Below, piece by piece: positions 22,874 to 35,376 of a stretch of 64,000 bases of DNA (its first letter is position 1; each line of letters starts with the position of its first letter). Below the pieces are notes generated by a model. It ran no database searches and was not told the origin of the DNA. It was given only the letters and a program-made list of their open reading frames with translations. Both the position numbers and the translations under genes were made by a program. Source of the stretch: Pegea sp. RAD2-039 (Eukaryota > Chordata > Thaliacea > Salpida > Salpidae). The stretch lies in assembly GCA_034620365.1 (NCBI GenBank), contig JAQGEQ010000291.1, forward strand, positions 1 through 64,000, in the 5' to 3' direction.

Positions 22874-24748
22874 AAAAAAAGGTAAGATTATTATCGTTTC
22901 ATTGTTTCAATGGCTATCAATTGATGACGTCATCAAAAATGTGAAGAACTATGGTCGTTTAAAAGACAAATAAATATGTCACATTTTAATTATGAGATAA
23001 AATACACAGAGAAATATTCATAGCAAATTTATATCACAACACAATCATAAATATAGTCATCGGATTAAAAAGTATTGTGTAAGAGTTTCGTTATTCCGAG
23101 TATTGTTGTATATCTCTGCATGAAATTACAAATAGATCCGACAGCGACGATGACGTCACTGTAGCAATGTTGTCACAAACATTTTATGATAATTCAGAGT
23201 ACTGTAGTGTAAATTCTACGCGATTATCATAATAAATTTGAATTCATTATCTTGGATAACACCTTCAAAACTTCTATTTGATAAAATACTAAAAAATGTT
23301 TAAAAATAGGGAAGAAAATATTAGTAGACAAAATTTTCAATACAAAGTTGATATTATGAAAAAATTCTTCTCTGATAAATATGTGAATTTAAAGCAAAAG
23401 TTTAATTTGTTCTTCACAGTTTTGCAATAGCTACAACTTAAGAACTAATCATTATTTTGATTGTTGATCTTATTTTGCTATTGTGACAATAATGTGAACT
23501 AAGAATTTATTGGTATATGGTGCACAAGATAATTTAGGAAATTAAATGAGTTTTTGGACATGATTTATGATGTAACAAGTTGTGACGTCATTATTTGAAA
23601 CGACATCATTACCAGGTTCCTATTGGAGACATTATTATTAAAACGAGATTACGATAGAAACACCATTATGTCAATCCTTTGTGTGATCTTGTGAATCCGA
23701 GTTTAAACTCGTCCAGCAATACAGATGACGTCAATGAGATACCATCTTCAAAACTGAAATTAGTCATTTCCGCATGAATGATTTCAAGCTGGTTAGCGCT
23801 GACAGTTTGGAAATTATTTCAAAACGCTAAAAATCACACTTATCGGTTTCCGATGTAAAATTGAAAACTAATGAAGGTTTTGAATTGATGAGAAAGCCGT
23901 AATATTCGAAACTTAAAATTGTATTGCCACCTGATGCACACATTTACTATTGATACACTCGAGCGACTAACAAAAGTTGATGAATAGTAGTAATCACAAG
24001 ATTAAACTTCCAGCTAATGGTGCATTTGATTCTTGTAATTGATCCTTTAAGCTGAAACGGCGACCTGTTACCAAAAGCATAAATAAGCTATAAGGCTTTC
24101 AGTATTGAAAGTTACCAAGAGTTAATCACATGACACGACATCAATGACGTCATCATGTTATGAGATAAGTCGTAAATTAAAGTTGTAGTGAAATAACATC
24201 GTCAAGTTTGATGACATCACGAAGTTTTGATTGGCTTAAAAGATCAATAATAGAATGGAAGCAGTGAAGTGGAACTATTTTCAACTCAAGATAACGAAGA
24301 TGTATTCTAGAATTTTGATTAAATGTGAAGAAAATACGTCAACTTCAATTTAGTAACTTCAATTTCATCAAAATATTATAAAAACTATTTTGGAAGAAAT
24401 TCATGTTGACGTCAACAATACAAAAATTCCTTTATTAAAGATAACCACTTTTAATTATCAATTAAGTTAAATCTTCTCACAAGAACTTCATAAATAAAAA
24501 TCATAATAAAGTAACATAAAAAACAAATTAATATAAAATAATAAGAAATACGTTGAAAAGTTTCATACTAGTAATCCACAAAAAATGTTATAAAATGATT
24601 TTAGATGCTTCATTTGTTCTTTTTATTGAAAATTTCCTTTTATAATGAGATAATTAGAAGGTTGGTTTTCGTTTTCAACTTGCGACTGATTCAATGTCTT
24701 TTAAAACCAAACACTAAGTAAAAGGTTTGAGGTAAAAAGTCAAACTAC

Positions 24749-24932
24749 TAGCGCCATCTTGCGAAACTTTGTTAAAAGTTATTAAACTTTTGATGATTAT
24801 GTAACATTTCTGTTTTTCTAACTATAAATAATGCATTCTATTTCCTTTAAAAGAGGAAACATATTTGACAAAATTGTTTTACTTTTAACCAAAAGATTTA
24901 GATCAATTTGTAAAAGACATTTTTGAGTGAGT
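24749..24932 (+). promoter_or_regulatory. Promoter-like module, unit 2
   Basis: The same box (24749-24763) and TATAAATA (24823-24830) are 74 nt apart. The GTGAGT donor lies at 24927, again 104 nt after TATA, and the acceptor TTGATGCAG ends at 25269. Confidence 0.5.
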
Positions 24933-27242
24933 GTTTTATATATGTATCCATTGTGAATAACAAAAACAACAAATCTTTTTTAAGTTTGCAAATGGTAATC
25001 AATAAAGAAATTGTTCAAATTGAATAAAGTGACAAATCACCAGAGCAATACTATCATAACAAAATCAATATTTTCACCATTTATTTAATGTTTACTGAGT
25101 GAAGAAAATGCAGCAAATAAAGTCAAAAGCCTACAAAGATGAGAAGATTGCTCATTATTAAACTTTTATTTCATATGATAAAAAATTATTACTTTGTTGA
25201 AGAATTAATTTAAAATGATTTCTCTCTTGGTCAATTTTCGAATAGATTTGTTTCCTTCTCTTGATGCAGCCAACGATGGCTTTTACTATTTACCTATAGT
25301 TCTGATTAAACTTTTTGCACCTGTTAGCACATTACGTAATCAAGTACGAAATTTCGTATCTATGACAGAAAATTTGATTTCGAACCTATTATCAGTTGAC
25401 TTTATTAGAACAGAATCAGTTGAAACTATGAATCTACTATTAGTTGACATGTCACAAAATCAAAAAACATTGACCACAAGGTCAACTGATTGCACAGTTT
25501 TCGAATATGTTTTTCCCTTCTCTTTAGGAGCCTATGACGGCTTTACTACCTAATTATAGTAATGATTATACTTTCTGCACCAGTTCTGCAACTTTGTTTC
25601 CTTCTCTTGATGCAGTCAACGATGGCTTTACTATTTACTTATAGTAATGATTATACTTTCTGCACCTGTAAGTACATTACGTAATCAAGCGCGACATTTC
25701 GTACCGATGATAGAATACCAGACTTCGAACCTATGTAGAACTTAAAGCAAATATAAGCCATTTGACAAAATAAGTAATTTTTTTATTGTTTTCTCTATAA
25801 TAGTTTGTCTATAAAATTTAGTTTAAGTATTACTTAACTAAATGTACTTTTTAGTGATGACTTCTTTTAATATTAACCTTTAAAGTACAGGTTTTTATTG
25901 TCATAAAACTTTAAACTAATATCCAATATAAAATTTAAGATAAAAATTGCATAAATTTAAATTTGATTTAATCTATAAAATCAAAGACTTGAAGCTTATG
26001 AGTTTGCTTTTTGTGATCTTTGTAATCATCTGGTTTGTGATAAGAGTTTAATATTAGAGATATTTTGAGAATGCACTTTATATGTTGAACTAAGATTTTT
26101 GAATACAATTATAGAATTAAAGTTAAAAATTATAGTGGAAATTTCAAATCTAAATGAATTAACAAATCAAACCTTTTTATTTGAAATATCAAGATAAAAA
26201 TATATTATTAAGTAAAACTTGATGGCCAATAAAAAGCTTACAATGTGTCATAATTAAGTATTAACTGAGGATTTTGATTTTGCTTTTTATAATTATTCTT
26301 CACTAATTTGGTAAAATTATCAACTTAAGACTTAAAACTTTTGTATTTAATAACATTTTAAAACATTAATTACCAGATGAATTTTAACATATCAAAGTTT
26401 ATGAAATATTTTGCTCAGAAACACCTTTATAAAGTTTTATTACATTTTACAAAAACTTTGTGTTAAAAGTATTTTTTTGATGACTATTTTAGATTAAAAC
26501 TACTTTGGTATCTTGCTCTGGTGATAAGTAAAAATTTTTCCTAATCAAAACAAACCATATGACGATACGACAAAAACACTTTTTAATAGTAACAAGTGTC
26601 ACATGACTGTATTACATCATGATGACGCTGAAATCCAAGATGATTTCATCAAAACAGAGCTCTTACAAGAAGCAGAATCGTCACAAATATCATCAAACTA
26701 ATCTAATCAACAATGCTGAATAATCTGTAAATCTGATCTACTGCATGTCAATAAAACTAAGCGCTTTTGTTTCAGTTTTCTATATATGATTATTTATACT
26801 ATTCCTTATACTGTTTAATATCATTTGATAAATTCAGTTTTTTCCTTCTTTGCTGGCTCTAAAAAGCATTAGAAAGGGATTATAATGATACTCAAACAAA
26901 GTTTTAACAGCACTGCATGTCAGGTGATCATATAATGTCATCTAGATGCAGGTAGTACAAGAACTCGCCATCAGCCAACCAATAGAATTGTTGTGAATAA
27001 TATATATAAACAGAATATCATTAATAGATTTCTTACCACATAACGGAAATTTGTTAGTCATGAAATTTATCAGCATCACTGCAACCACTCACACAGCTTA
27101 TCACATCTAAGCTAGCTGTTGGTTCATCATGACTTCATTCTGAAGTCGATCATCACTGATTTTAATACGAGGTGAATGCAACATACGTCGACATCATTAC
27201 ACATGTTAAGTAACACTTCTCATATCAAAAGCAGTTAGTCTG

Positions 27243-27326
27243 ATGAAAATATATCAATATTTGAGAAATTCATGCATCAATGCACGTGATAGTGACATCA
27301 TGCTAATAAACAAAATCCTATTTTAG
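27243..27326 (+). pseudogene. MKIDQ-type frame, unit 2 copy
   Basis: This frame is nearly identical to the unit 1 copy, with one amino-acid change (T to I at residue 12) and the same early TAG. It belongs to the same recent tandem duplication. Confidence 0.3.
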
Positions 27327-30300
27327 AAAAAAAGGTAAGATTATTATCGTTTCATTGTTTCAATGGCTATCAATTGATGACGTCATCAAAAATATGAAGA
27401 ACTATGGTCGTTTAAAAGACAAATAAATATGTCACATTTTAATTATGAGATAAAATACACAGAGAAATATTCGTAGCAAATTTATATCACAACACAATCA
27501 TAAATATAATCATCGGATTAAAAAGTATTCTGTAAGAGTTTCGTTATTCCGAGTATTGTTGTACATCTCTGCATGAAATTACAAATAGATCTGACAGCGA
27601 CGATGACGTCACTGTAGCAATGTTGTCACAAACATTTTATGATAATTGAGAGTACTGTAGTGTGAATTCTACGCGATTATCATAATAAATTTGAATTCAT
27701 TTTCTGGGATAACACCTTCAAAACTTCTATTTGATAAAATACTAAAAAATGTTTAAAAATAGGGAAGAAAATATTAGTAGACCAAATTTTCAATACAAAG
27801 TTGATATTATGAAAAAACCCTTCTCTGATAAATACGTGAATTTATAGCAAAAGTTTAATTTGTTCTTCACAGTTTAGCAATAGCTGCAACTTAAGAACTA
27901 ATCATTATTTTGATTGTTGATCTTATTTCGCTGATGTGACAATAATGTGAACTAAGAATTTATTGGTATATGGCACACATGATAACTTAGGAAATTAAAT
28001 CAGTTGTTGGAAATGATTTATGATGTAACAAGTTTTTACGTCATTAGTTGTTACGACATCATTACTAGGTTCCTAATAGAGACATTATTATTAAAAAGAG
28101 ATTACAATAGAAACACCATTATCCCTTTTGCAATGCATTTTGATAAAGATACCATTATTGCAATCCTTTGTGTGATCTTTTGAATCCGAGTTTAAACTCG
28201 TCCAGCAATAAAGGTGACGTCAATGAGATATCATCTTCAAAACTGAAATTGGTCATTTCTGCATGAACGATTTCAAGCTGGTTAGCGCTGACAGTTTGGA
28301 AATGATTTCAAAACGCTAAAAATTACACTCATCGGTTTCCGATGTAAAATTGAAAACTAATGAAGTTATTGAAGTATTGAGAAAGTCGTATCATTCAAAA
28401 CTCAAAACTGTACCACGACCTAATGAACACATTTACTATTGATACAGAAGAGCAACTAACAAAAGTTGACAAAAGCGACCACTTGAAGATGACAAAATGA
28501 TTTCTGGAGGATTTCAAATCAGAATCATCATCTGTTTCTCATGTGAAAGGTTTATGATGTACTCGAGACTAGAGAAATCATTTTATTTTTTTTACCTGAT
28601 CTTATTAAAAGCAGTCATTCTAATTTCCTTTACTTTTGTTTCGTCGAAATTATCAGAGAATAAAATTTTTAATAGATGATAAATATGAAAGTATACTTTT
28701 TATTATTAATGAACGTCTTATACCAATTTAGCTGATAGCTGATACAAGCATATATTTTGATTATATAAATATTTTATTTTTCAAATTTCAAACAAATTTT
28801 TATAAATAAAATTGATTTCTCAATTGATCAATTTTTGAATAGGTTTATTCCTTTTTTTTAAAGCAGCCAACGAGGGCTTTACTATTTATTTATAGTTTTG
28901 ATTATACTTTTTGTACCTGTTAATAAATTACATAATCAAGCGCGATATTTCGTATCTATGACAGAAAATATGATTTCGAACCTATATAAATATGATAAGC
29001 TTACAAGTTGTCATTGTAAGCTGATTAACTGGAGATTTTGGATTTACCCTATATAATAATTCTACCCTAATTAAGAAAAATTATCATCTAAGTCTTAAAA
29101 CTATGGAATTCTGTAATTTCAAAAAATATTAACTACCAGATGATTTGTGGTATTTCAAAGTTTTTGAAATTTTTAGTTTACAAATACTTTTTAAGTGTTT
29201 TATTAAATTTAACAAAACATTTTTTTAAGTATTTTTTGATGACTATTATAAATTGAAACTTTTTAAAATTTTACTCTATTGATAATTACAATTTTTCCCT
29301 ATATGAAACCAAACCATATAACGATACGACCAGAAACACATCTTAATAAAAACAATTGTCACGTGATTGTATTAAATTATCATGTTGGTGAAATGCAGGA
29401 TGCTTACATCAAAACAATCTTCTTACAAGAAGCAGAATCATCAAACATATCATCAAACCTACAGCAACTATTTCAACATTAGTTCAACAATAAGACATTA
29501 TAAAGTATTTTATACAGAACCTTTCTTAATAGGAGTTTGACAAAAGTATATAAAACTTTAAATTGAAAATTAAAACTTCTAAAAGCTACCGACAGTTTTT
29601 GCAACATATTTTAAAATGTTTTTATCTAAGAACTATCATTTTATTGAAATATTGTTGTTGAAGCAGAAAACAGAGTACTAGCAAACTAGTAAGCAACAAA
29701 AAAGATTTTAGATGCTTCATTTGTTCTTTTTGTTGTAAAATATCGATTTATAATGAAATAATTTGAAATTTGTTTTTTTACGTCTTCAACTTGCAACTGA
29801 TTCAATGTCTTTACAGCAAATTCTAAGGAAAAGGTTTGAGGTAAATTTTAAAGCCACTAGCGCCATCTTGCGAAACATTTTTAAAAGTTATCAATATTTT
29901 GATAATTATGTAACATTTTCGTATCTCTAACTAAAAAATTAAGCCTTTTAAATCTTCTAAAGTGGAAATAATATCTTACACAATTGTTTTAATTTCAACC
30001 AAAAGATTTTGAACAATTTTTAACAAACATTTTTGAGTAAGTATTGTTTTAAATCTAATAGCCGTGAACGACAACAAACCTGCTTTTATGTTTGCAAATG
30101 GTAATCAATAAAGAAATTGTTCCAAATTAATTGAAAACAATGACAAATAACAAGAGCAATCATGTTATAACAGAATAAATATTTTCACTTCTTAATTATT
30201 GTTTAATAAGTTAAAAATTGCAACAAATATTAACAAAAGCATAAAAAAGGATAAGGTTGTTTATTATTAAATTTTTATTTTGTACATAAAAAACTATTAC

Positions 30301-30751
30301 TTTATTGAAAAATTTTTCCTAAACAATTTCTCAATTGGTCAATTTTTGAATTGGTTTGTTTCCTTTTCTTAATGCAGCCAACCAGTGCTTTACTATTTAT
30401 ATATATTTTTGATTATTCTTTTTGCACCTGTTAGTAAATTACGTAATCAAGTATGACATTTCGCACCTATGACAGATCGTTTGATTTTAAACCTATATAT
30501 ATAGAACTTACAGCAAAAATAAGCCACTTGACAAAAATAATCTGTTTTGTTTTAACAATTAACGTTTGTCTATGAAATTTAATTTAAATCTTACTTAACC
30601 AAATGTTCGTTTTGATGATGAGTTTTTTTAATAATAAGATTGAAAGTAGAGTTAGTAATTGTCATCAATTTTAAACTAATATCTTCTATCAAACATAAAT
30701 TGGCAATTTCATAAAAGTGAAACTGATTTAATTTATAAGACCAAAATCCTG

Positions 30752-30832
30752 ATGCACATGAGAACTTACTTGTATTTCATTAGTACTGTAATCTTTCTTT
30801 TCATCTGGTTTGGGATTAAAGTTTATGATTAG
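30752..30832 (+). CDS. Hydrophobic micropeptide frame, long form, unit 3
   Basis: The frame has 26 codons (24 from the second ATG at 30758) and reads MRTYLYFISTVIFLF then IWFGIKVYD before TAG. It matches the 19-residue form at its C-terminal half and has five more residues in the middle, an in-frame length difference. Unit copies at 39535 and 41182 show the long form with frame breaks. Confidence 0.3.
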   Translation: MHMRTYLYFISTVIFLFIWFGIKVYD

Positions 30833-31760
30833 AGAGATTTTGAAAATGCAGTTTTTACGTTAAAAGGGGCTTTGTAAATATATTAATAAAATTAAAGTAA
30901 AAAACGATAGTGTAAAGTTAAAAAATAACAGATCAACAAAACAAACGTTTTTACTTGAAATATCAAGATAATAAGATATTTTTAAATAAAATTTGATGCC
31001 AATGATAAGCTTACAAGGTGTCACAATAAGACGATTAACTGAAGATTGTAGTTTTACTCTAAAATTATTCTGCCCTAAATAGGTAAAAATATTAACTTAA
31101 GACTTAAAATTTTTGTATTTGGTAACATTTTAAAACATTAACTACCAGTTGATTTTTTGTATTTCAAAATTTATGAAAGCTTTTTCTTACATTTACTTTT
31201 TAAGTGTTTTATTACATTTAGCAAAACTTTTTATTAACATTATATTTTGATGACTTTTATAAACTGAAACTTCATTCAAATGTTGCTCTAGTGTTAATTA
31301 AAAACTTTTCCTAATCGAAATAAACAATCTAACGATACGACCAAACCACTTTTTAATAGTAACAAGTGTCACTTGACTGCATTACATCATAAAGGTGCTG
31401 AAATGCAAGATGTTTTCATCAAACGCCTTCTTACAAGAAGCAAAATCATCAAAAATATCATCAAACCTATCTAATCAACAACGCTGTATAATCTGTAAAT
31501 CTGATCTACTGCATGTCAATAAGGCTAAGCGCTATTGTTTAAGTTTTCTATACATGATTATTTATATTATTCCTTATACTTATTAGGATCATTTAATAAA
31601 TTCAGCCTTTATCCTTCTGCGTTAGCTCGTATAAGCGTCACAAAGCGATCATAACTATATTCAAAAAAATTAATGCTCTAAAAAGCATTAGAAAGCGATT
31701 ATAATGATATTCAAAAAAAGTTTTCACAGCACTACATGTCACTTGATCATATGACGTCAT

Positions 31761-31976
31761 CTAGATGCAACTAGTACAAGAACCCGCCATTAGACAACAA
31801 CCATTAGAATTGTTGTGAATAATATCAAGAAAAAGAATCTCATTAATAAAGTCCTTACCACAAGAATCAAACTTGTTACAGTTATGAAATTTAACACCAC
31901 CACTGCAATTAGTAACGCTGCCCATTACGATCATAAAAATAGAATCGGAGTAAAAATGATTGCGTAATAAATTCAT
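31761..31976 (-). CDS. Secreted cysteine-rich peptide candidate, copy 1 (71 aa)
   Basis: This ATG-started 71-residue frame runs on the minus strand, opposite to the rest of the unit. The N-terminus MNLLRNHFYSDSIFMIVMG looks like a signal peptide or signal anchor. The rest holds six cysteines, with HNCNKFDSCGKD (~31-42), a NEILFLDIIHNN block (~45-56), GCC (~59-61) and a C-terminal SCTSCI. Copy 2 at 43788-44003 has exactly the same length with no indels and about three quarters identity. A TGACGTCA (31752-31759) follows the stop. On the coding strand, 59 nt upstream of the ATG, is a TGACCTCA (32035-32042), a one-base variant of the palindrome. I do not recognise a family. It could instead be a 3' exon of a larger gene. 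Confidence 0.4.
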   Translation of the reverse strand: MNLLRNHFYSDSIFMIVMGSVTNCSGGVKFHNCNKFDSCGKDFINEILFLDIIHNNSNGCCLMAGSCTSCI

Positions 31977-32139
31977 AGTTCGAATTTCTTTGCAACTCTC
32001 TGCATGAAATTACAAATAGATCCGACAGCGACGATGAGGTCACTGTGGCAATATAGTCACAAACATCTTATGATAATTCAGAGTACTCTGCTGTAAAATC
32101 TACGCGGGTATTGTGAAAAGTTTAAATTCTTTTTCTGCG

Positions 32140-32334
32140 ATGTCATCTTCTAAACTAAAATCCGAGAAAACAGAAAAAAAATGTTTAAGAATCAGGAAAA
32201 AAACAATAGTTGACAAAGTTTTCAATACAAAGTCGATATCAAAAACCAAATCTGTCTCTGATAAAAAAATGAATTTTGAGCAGAATTTCAATCTTTTCCG
32301 TGCAGACATGAAACAGCCATCATTTAAAAACTGA
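32140..32334 (+). CDS. Lysine-rich small frame, unit 3
   Basis: This 64-residue frame starts at ATG 32140 and is rich in K and S, with MSSSKLKSEKTEKK at the start and DKKMNFEQNFNLF near the end. The almost identical copy at 19692-19890 is broken by two extra A in an A-run. In the 23290, 27740 and 46360 copies another frame is the open one. I see no domain. The evidence for coding is weak: one intact copy and a biased composition. Confidence 0.2.
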   Translation: MSSSKLKSEKTEKKCLRIRKKTIVDKVFNTKSISKTKSVSDKKMNFEQNFNLFRADMKQPSFKN

Positions 32335-32582
32335 TAAGTTTTTATGTAAGAATTCTCATTTGATGGCATTATTGATGTTGAAGCAGAAAATAAAGTAATA
32401 GCAAGCTTGTAAACTACAAAAACCATTTTAAATTTTGATTTTGTTCTTTTTATTGAAAAGTTTTCTTTTATAATGGGATGATTTAAAGCTCTGTTATTTA
32501 CGTCTTTAAATTTTAGTAGATTTAATGTGTTTTACAACCAAACACTAATATTAAGAAGGTTTGGGGTAAACTGTCAAACTAC

Positions 32583-32664
32583 TAGCGCCATCTTGCGAAA
32601 AGTTGCTACAAGTTATCAAACTGTTGATGATTATGTAACATTTCCGTTTTTCTAACTATAAATA
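32583..32664 (+). promoter_or_regulatory. Promoter-like module, unit 4 (leader deleted)
   Basis: The box at 32583-32597 and TATAAATA at 32657-32664 keep the 74-nt spacing, but the leader and donor are replaced by downstream unit sequence. The promoter, if active, would now drive a truncated unit. Confidence 0.45.
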
Positions 32665-33273
32665 CTTAACCAAATGTACTTTTCAGTCATGAGTTTTTTT
32701 TAATAGCAAACTTTAAACTACTTTTTTTATGAAACTTAAAATAAAAATTTCATACATTTAAATTTTATTTAATTTATAAAATCAAAGACTTGAAACATAT
32801 GAGTCTGCTTTTTTCTTGATCTTTGTAATCATCTGGTTTGTGATAAGAGTTTAAGATTAGAGATATTTTGAAAATGTAATTTTTACGTTTAAATAGGCTT
32901 TGTGAATACATTTATAGAATTAAAGTGAAAAATGATAGTGCAAAGTTAAAATATTATAAAATCAACAAAACAAACCTTTTACTTGGTATATTAAGGAAAA
33001 AATTATTTTTAAGTAAAATTTGATGGCGACTGATAAACTTACATGGTGTCACATTAAGGTGATTAACTGAAGATTTTGATAATTTTACTCTATATAATAA
33101 TTCTGCCCTATAAACGACTTTAGATTTTAATTTCTTTCGTTTTATCAAAATGTTTTCTTTCATAATAAGATAATTTAAAGCTCTGTTTTGTACGTCTTCA
33201 ACTTTTAATAGATTAATGTGTTTTACAACCAAACACTAATTATAAGAAGGTTTGAGGTAAAAAGTCAAACTAC
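32583..33273 (+). repeat. Array unit 4 (deleted remnant)
   Basis: Only ~690 bp remain. The promoter module (32583-32664) joins directly, at the end of TATAAATA, to CTTAACCAAATGTACTTTT. In other units that sequence lies more than 1 kb downstream. A decayed micropeptide module and the AAGCTTACAnGGTGTCA module follow before the next promoter box. Confidence 0.7.
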
Positions 33274-33457
33274 TAGCGCCATCTTGCGAGACTTTGTTAA
33301 AAGTCTTCAAACTTTTGATGATTATGTAACATTTCCGTTTTTCTAATTATAATTAAAGCATTCTATTTCCTTTAAAAGAGGAAACATATCTGACAAAATT
33401 GTTTTACTTTTTACCAAAAGATTTAGAACAATTTGCATAAGACATTTTTGAGTGAGT
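33274..33457 (+). promoter_or_regulatory. Promoter-like module with degenerate TATA, unit 5
   Basis: The box at 33274-33288 is intact. The TATA position (33348-33355) reads TATAATTA. Spacings of 74 nt to the TATA position and 104 nt from there to GTGAGT (33452) are unchanged. Confidence 0.4.
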
Positions 33458-35241
33458 ATTTTATAGATGTATTCATTGTGTACAACAACAAATACTTTTT
33501 AAATTGGTAAATGGTGAATGTTAAGGAAATTGTTCAAATTTAATTGAATACAGTGACAATTAACAAAATCAATCTTATCATAACAAAATAACTTAGCTTT
33601 AATTTTTTCGTTAATGTTTACTAAGTGAGGAAAATGCAACCAATAAAGTCAAAAGCATAAAAAAATGATAAGATTGCTCATTATTAAACTCTATTTCATG
33701 CGATAAAAAGTAATTACTTTGTTGAATAATTAATTAAAAATGATTTCTCATTTGTTCTTTTTTCGAATAGGTTTGTTTCCTTAATGCAGCCAACGAGGTC
33801 TTTACTGTTTACTTACACATTTAGTTCAACTTTCTGAAACTGTTAATACATTACGTAATCAGGCGCGACGTTTCGTATCGATGATAGAATATTTGATTTC
33901 GAACCTATATACATACCAGTAATTTCCAACCTACATCATAAATAAGGCATTATTATTATTATTATTGACATAATAAGTAATCAGTTTTGTTTCCACAATA
34001 ATCATTTGTCTATAAAATTTACTCTAAATACTAATTAACCAAATGTACTTTTTGGTGACGAGTTTTTATTAATATTAAGATTGAAAGTAGAGTTTGTTAT
34101 TACCATCAAATTTTAAACTAAATTCTTCTATCAACCTTAGAATATCAATAGCATAAGAGTAAATTTACTTTTACTTAATTTATTAAGGAGAAATTAATTA
34201 TTAAGTATAATTTGATGGCAACTGATAAGCTTACAAGGTGTTATTATAAGGTGATTAAATGAAGATTTTGATTTTTCTCTATATAATAATTTTGCCCTAA
34301 TTTGGTAAAAACATTCACTTAAAACTTTAAACTTTTGTATTTCGTAACATTTTAAAACTTTAACTATCAGAAAATTTTTAACATTTCAAAGTTTATGAAA
34401 TATTTAGCTCGCAAATACTTTTCTAAAGTTTTATTACATTATCAAAACTTTTGTATTAAAAGTATTTTTTGATGACTATTATAAACTAAAACTACTTTTA
34501 ATATTCCTCTAGTGGTAATTAAAATGTTCCTCTAATCGAAAAAAACCATATAACGATACGACCAAAGCACTTTTTAATAGTAACAAGTGTCACGTGATTG
34601 TATTAGATCATCGTGATGCTGAAATGCTAGATGGTTTCATCAAAACAGACCTCTTACAAGGCACAGAATCATCACAAATACTATCAAACCTATCTACTCA
34701 ACAATGCTGACTTATCTGCAAATTTGATCTACTGCATGTTAATAAAACTAAGCGCTATTGTTTAAGCTTTCTAAATATGGTTATTTATACTATTCCTTAT
34801 ACTGATTAATGTCATTTAATAAATTCAGCTTTTTTCTTCATTGTTGGCTCTATTAAGCGTCACAAAGCGATCATGTTGATACTAAAAGAAAGTTTTAAAA
34901 GAACTCTGTCTCACGTGATAGTATGACGTCATCTAGATGCAAGTAGTACAAGAACTTGTCATCGAAAGCCACTGATAGAATTGTTGAGAATAGTATCAAG
35001 AAACAGAATCTCATTTATAGAGTCCTTACCACGAGAAGCAAAATTGTTAGAGTTATCAGATTATCATTGTCACTGCAACCACCCACACAGCCCATCACAT
35101 CGGTTCTAAACTAGCTGTTGGTTCATCATGACTTCATTCTGAATTCGATCATTACTGATTGTAATACGGGCTGAATGCAACATTCGTCGACATCATTAGA
35201 AATGTTACGTAAGACTTATTAGAGCAAAAGGAGTTAATCTG

Positions 35242-35376
35242 ATGAAAATAGATCAGTATCTATTTAATCCTTATAGCAATGCAAGTGATAGTGACATCAA
35301 GCTAATAAACAAAATAATTTTTGTAAAACTAAAGTATAAATTTTATCGTTTCATTATTTCATTGTTCATCAATTGA
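35242..35376 (+). CDS. MKIDQ-type frame, unit 5 copy (44 aa)
   Basis: The frame reads MKIDQYLFNPYSNASDSD then IKLINKIIFVKLKYKFYRF and stops after FIN. One extra base near the end shifts it relative to the 42269 copy. If the shift is allowed for, the SIDEVIKNVNKFGRLK block follows in homologous position. Confidence 0.3.
   Translation: MKIDQYLFNPYSNASDSDIKLINKIIFVKLKYKFYRFIISLFIN

Larger units (their letters stand above)
20137..24748 (+). repeat. Array unit 1
   Basis: This full unit of about 4.6 kb has a promoter module (20137-20218) and exon-like modules at 20640-20790 and again at 21300-21450. It also has the micropeptide frame at 21697-21756, the tail module at 22085-22235, the MKIDQ-type frame at 22790-22873, and the CRE-containing CAGCGACGATGACGTCACTG at about 23138-23158. 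Positions 22080-23860 closely match 26530-28330 at an offset of about 4450, so units 1 and 2 are a fairly recent tandem duplicate. Confidence 0.75.
24749..29857 (+). repeat. Array unit 2
   Basis: The unit has a promoter module (24749-24830) and three partial exon-like modules at 25262-25390, 25514-25580 and 25600-25750. The second is cut off at TTCTGCACC and followed by an 85-bp partial duplication. A micropeptide frame (25998-26051), tail module, MKIDQ-type frame (27243-27326) and a second, truncated exon/tail set from 28850 to 29480 follow. Confidence 0.75.
29858..32582 (+). repeat. Array unit 3 (short form)
   Basis: The unit has a promoter box at 29858 but a decayed TATA (TAAAAAAT at 29932). 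Also present are the exon-like module near 30370-30530, a longer micropeptide frame (30752-30832), a frameshifted tail module (31330-31510), an intact minus-strand Cys-rich frame (31761-31976) and an intact Lys-rich frame (32140-32334). It lacks the MKIDQ module. Confidence 0.75.

Noticed and set aside
25215-25553. 112-codon open frame
   Set aside because: It joins two partial exon-like modules through a one-base insertion relative to other copies, so it is a chance fusion.
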